DNA from: JAXMCI01 sp046349435
GTDB taxonomy: Bacteria; Pseudomonadota; Alphaproteobacteria; Dongiales; Dongiaceae
NCBI GenBank assembly: GCA_046349435.1
Contig: JAXMCI010000073.1
Coordinates: 1 to 6,879, forward strand
Direction: 5' to 3'
DNA: 6,879 bases
Below the pieces are notes generated by a model. It had not been told where the DNA came from and ran no database searches. It saw nothing but the letters and a program-made list of their open reading frames with translations. Of this stretch, positions 5,773 through 6,879 are shown piece after piece. Each line of letters begins with the position of its first letter. The first letter of the stretch is position 1. The position numbers and the translations under genes were made by a program.

Positions 5773-6879
5773 CCCCCCGGCTGACCCCGGTGCTCCGGCG
5801 CGCGGGATGGTGAGGTCCCAGCGCCGCTCGAAGACAAGGCGATCCCCTTCCCTCGCCTCCAGCGAGGCCTCCAGCCGGAAGGCCTCCGCCGTCGCGGTCA
5901 GCACGCTTGTGGTGTCGATGCTGGCCTGCCACTCGCCGCGCTTGAAGGCCGCCCGGCGGGTGGTCTCGGAGCGGGTCGCGGCGGGGTCGTCGGGAAACGC
6001 CGAATAGAGCTCGGTGCCGAGCGCCTGCAGCTCGAGGTCGACATCCTCGATGTGGATGGCGCCGAGGTTGCGCACCACGCGCATCTCGGTGCGGCCGGTG
6101 GCGAGCTCGCGGGTCACGCCGAGCCGGCCGCGCGCCGGCGGCGTCAGCACCCGGCCGGCCAGCGCCGGCGGCACGTCCGGGGTGCCGAGCAGCGGCGGCG
6201 CAGCCTCCTCGCCGACCGGAACGCGCTGGGGCAGCTCGAGCGTGCCGCCGAAGACGGTGAGGCAGACCGGTTCCGGCGACGGCCAGGCGAGCGGCCAGTA
6301 GCTGGTCGAGAGCGCCAGCCGGAGGCGGTGCCCCGCCGCCACCTCGTAGCCGACATCCTTGAAGCGGACCGTGACTCGATACCGCCGGCCCGGCTCGAGC
6401 GGCCGGGCGCGGTCGAAGCCGTCGCGGTGGCAGAGATCGAGCAGCCCGTAGGCGATCCGGCGCGACACGCCGTCCGGCGAGACGTCGCAGAGCCGTGCGG
6501 CGACCATCGCCTGCGGCCGGTCGGAGGCGAGCTCGAGCTCCAGCCGCGCGGTGCCGAGCAGCGCCAGCGGCCGGTCGAGCACCGGCCCGTCGAACAGCAG
6601 CGAGAAGCCGTCATCCTCGCGCTGGTCGGTCGGCATGTCCGGCCCCCAGCCATAGGGGCACCACTCGCCCGACGCCGTGCCGGCGGTCGTCGGCGACGCA
6701 ATCGAGGCGGCGAGCGGCACCGGGGCCTCGGCCAGCCCGGCCGGTGCGAGATGACAGCGCAGCGGCCAGATCGCCGGGCTCGGCCACAGCGGCTCGGCCA
6801 CCCAGCGGCCGCCGCGAGCCTCCGGCTGAACCGAAGGCGGCTCGCTCGCCTGCAGCCAGGCGGTCACCATCGGCTCGTC
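5758..6879 (-). CDS. CocE/NonD-type hydrolase, C-terminal part with PepX_C domain (partial)
   Basis: C-terminal 373 residues of an alpha/beta hydrolase of the X-Pro dipeptidyl-peptidase (S15)/CocE group. The frame is open to the right edge, so the Met codon at 6868-6870 is internal and the start lies outside the window. Numbering from the edge, the visible part begins at the linker after the catalytic domain (WLQASEPP, GGRWVAEPLWPS), passes EWCPYGWGPDMPTDQREDD (72-90) and enters the beta-sandwich PepX_C domain: FSLLFDGPVL, ASDRPQAMVAARLCDVSPDG (118-137), YGLLDLCHRDG and LALSTSYWPLAWPSPEPV (188-205). It closes with the family tail GDRLVFERRWDLTIPR (345-360). The catalytic Ser, Asp and His belong to the missing N-terminal part and cannot be checked. 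Relatives cleave esters or amides, such as cocaine, acylated beta-lactams or X-Pro peptides; the substrate here is unknown. It is convergent with the importer operon and overlaps the ATPase end by 15 bases. Confidence 0.88.
   Translation of the reverse strand, partial: DEPMVTAWLQASEPPSVQPEARGGRWVAEPLWPSPAIWPLRCHLAPAGLAEAPVPLAASIASPTTAGTASGEWCPYGWGPDMPTDQREDDGFSLLFDGPVLDRPLALLGTARLELELASDRPQAMVAARLCDVSPDGVSRRIAYGLLDLCHRDGFDRARPLEPGRRYRVTVRFKDVGYEVAAGHRLRLALSTSYWPLAWPSPEPVCLTVFGGTLELPQRVPVGEEAAPPLLGTPDVPPALAGRVLTPPARGRLGVTRELATGRTEMRVVRNLGAIHIEDVDLELQALGTELYSAFPDDPAATRSETTRRAAFKRGEWQASIDTTSVLTATAEAFRLEASLEAREGDRLVFERRWDLTIPRAGAPGSAGGSGGD

Noticed and set aside
6144..6701. - strand Arg/Ser-rich frame inside the hydrolase gene, and the + strand frame at 6014-6301
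   Set aside because: Both are shadows of the hydrolase frame, which carries the recognisable PepX_C sequence.

Overview
The window is about 70% GC throughout and carries a peptide/opine/nickel-type (PepT family) ABC importer operon on the + strand, met tail-to-tail by a partial hydrolase gene on the - strand. The GC content, the twin-arginine-exported binding protein and the intergenic palindromes (a CCTCATCCT-TCGACAAGCTC-AGGATGAGG class and a 'cacgccgaggcgc' class) suggest a high-GC alphaproteobacterium, in the Rhodospirillales/Hyphomicrobiales range. That placement is inferred from general familiarity with such genomes, not from a search.

Layout. Bases 29-1570 encode a periplasmic solute-binding protein (SBP_bac_5) with a Tat signal. 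Bases 1571-2111 are 541 bases with no credible gene but dense in palindromes: a strong stem-loop just after the binding-protein stop, two diverged copies of one hairpin repeat in opposite orientation, a nested pair of inverted repeats spanning 1779-2000, and two more stem-loops, the last right in front of the permease genes. Bases 2112-3095 and 3092-3979 encode the two DppB/DppC-like permeases, and 3976-5772 encodes a fused two-domain ATPase (DppD-DppF type). The permease and ATPase genes are joined by 4-base start/stop overlaps (ATGA, GTGA), so translation is probably coupled. On the - strand, 5758-6879 is the C-terminal part of a CocE/NonD-type alpha/beta hydrolase carrying a PepX_C domain. 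It runs off the right edge and overlaps the ATPase end by 15 bases.

Together the + strand genes make a complete importer: a Tat-exported binding protein delivers a peptide-like or other small ligand to a heterodimeric permease powered by the fused ATPase. The hydrolase may process imported amide or ester substrates, but it is convergently transcribed and the link is only positional.

The most important hidden point is in the ATPase. The frame is open from start to stop, yet the real protein signal leaves it near 4796-4806 and returns at 5276-5277. The C-terminal tail of domain 1 and the Walker A of domain 2 are readable only in another frame. The continuous 598-residue translation therefore contains about 160 nonsense residues. 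This is either a broken ATPase or a pair of indel errors in the sequence. I did not find a previously undescribed system; the unusual content is this masked double frameshift and the palindrome-rich spacer.
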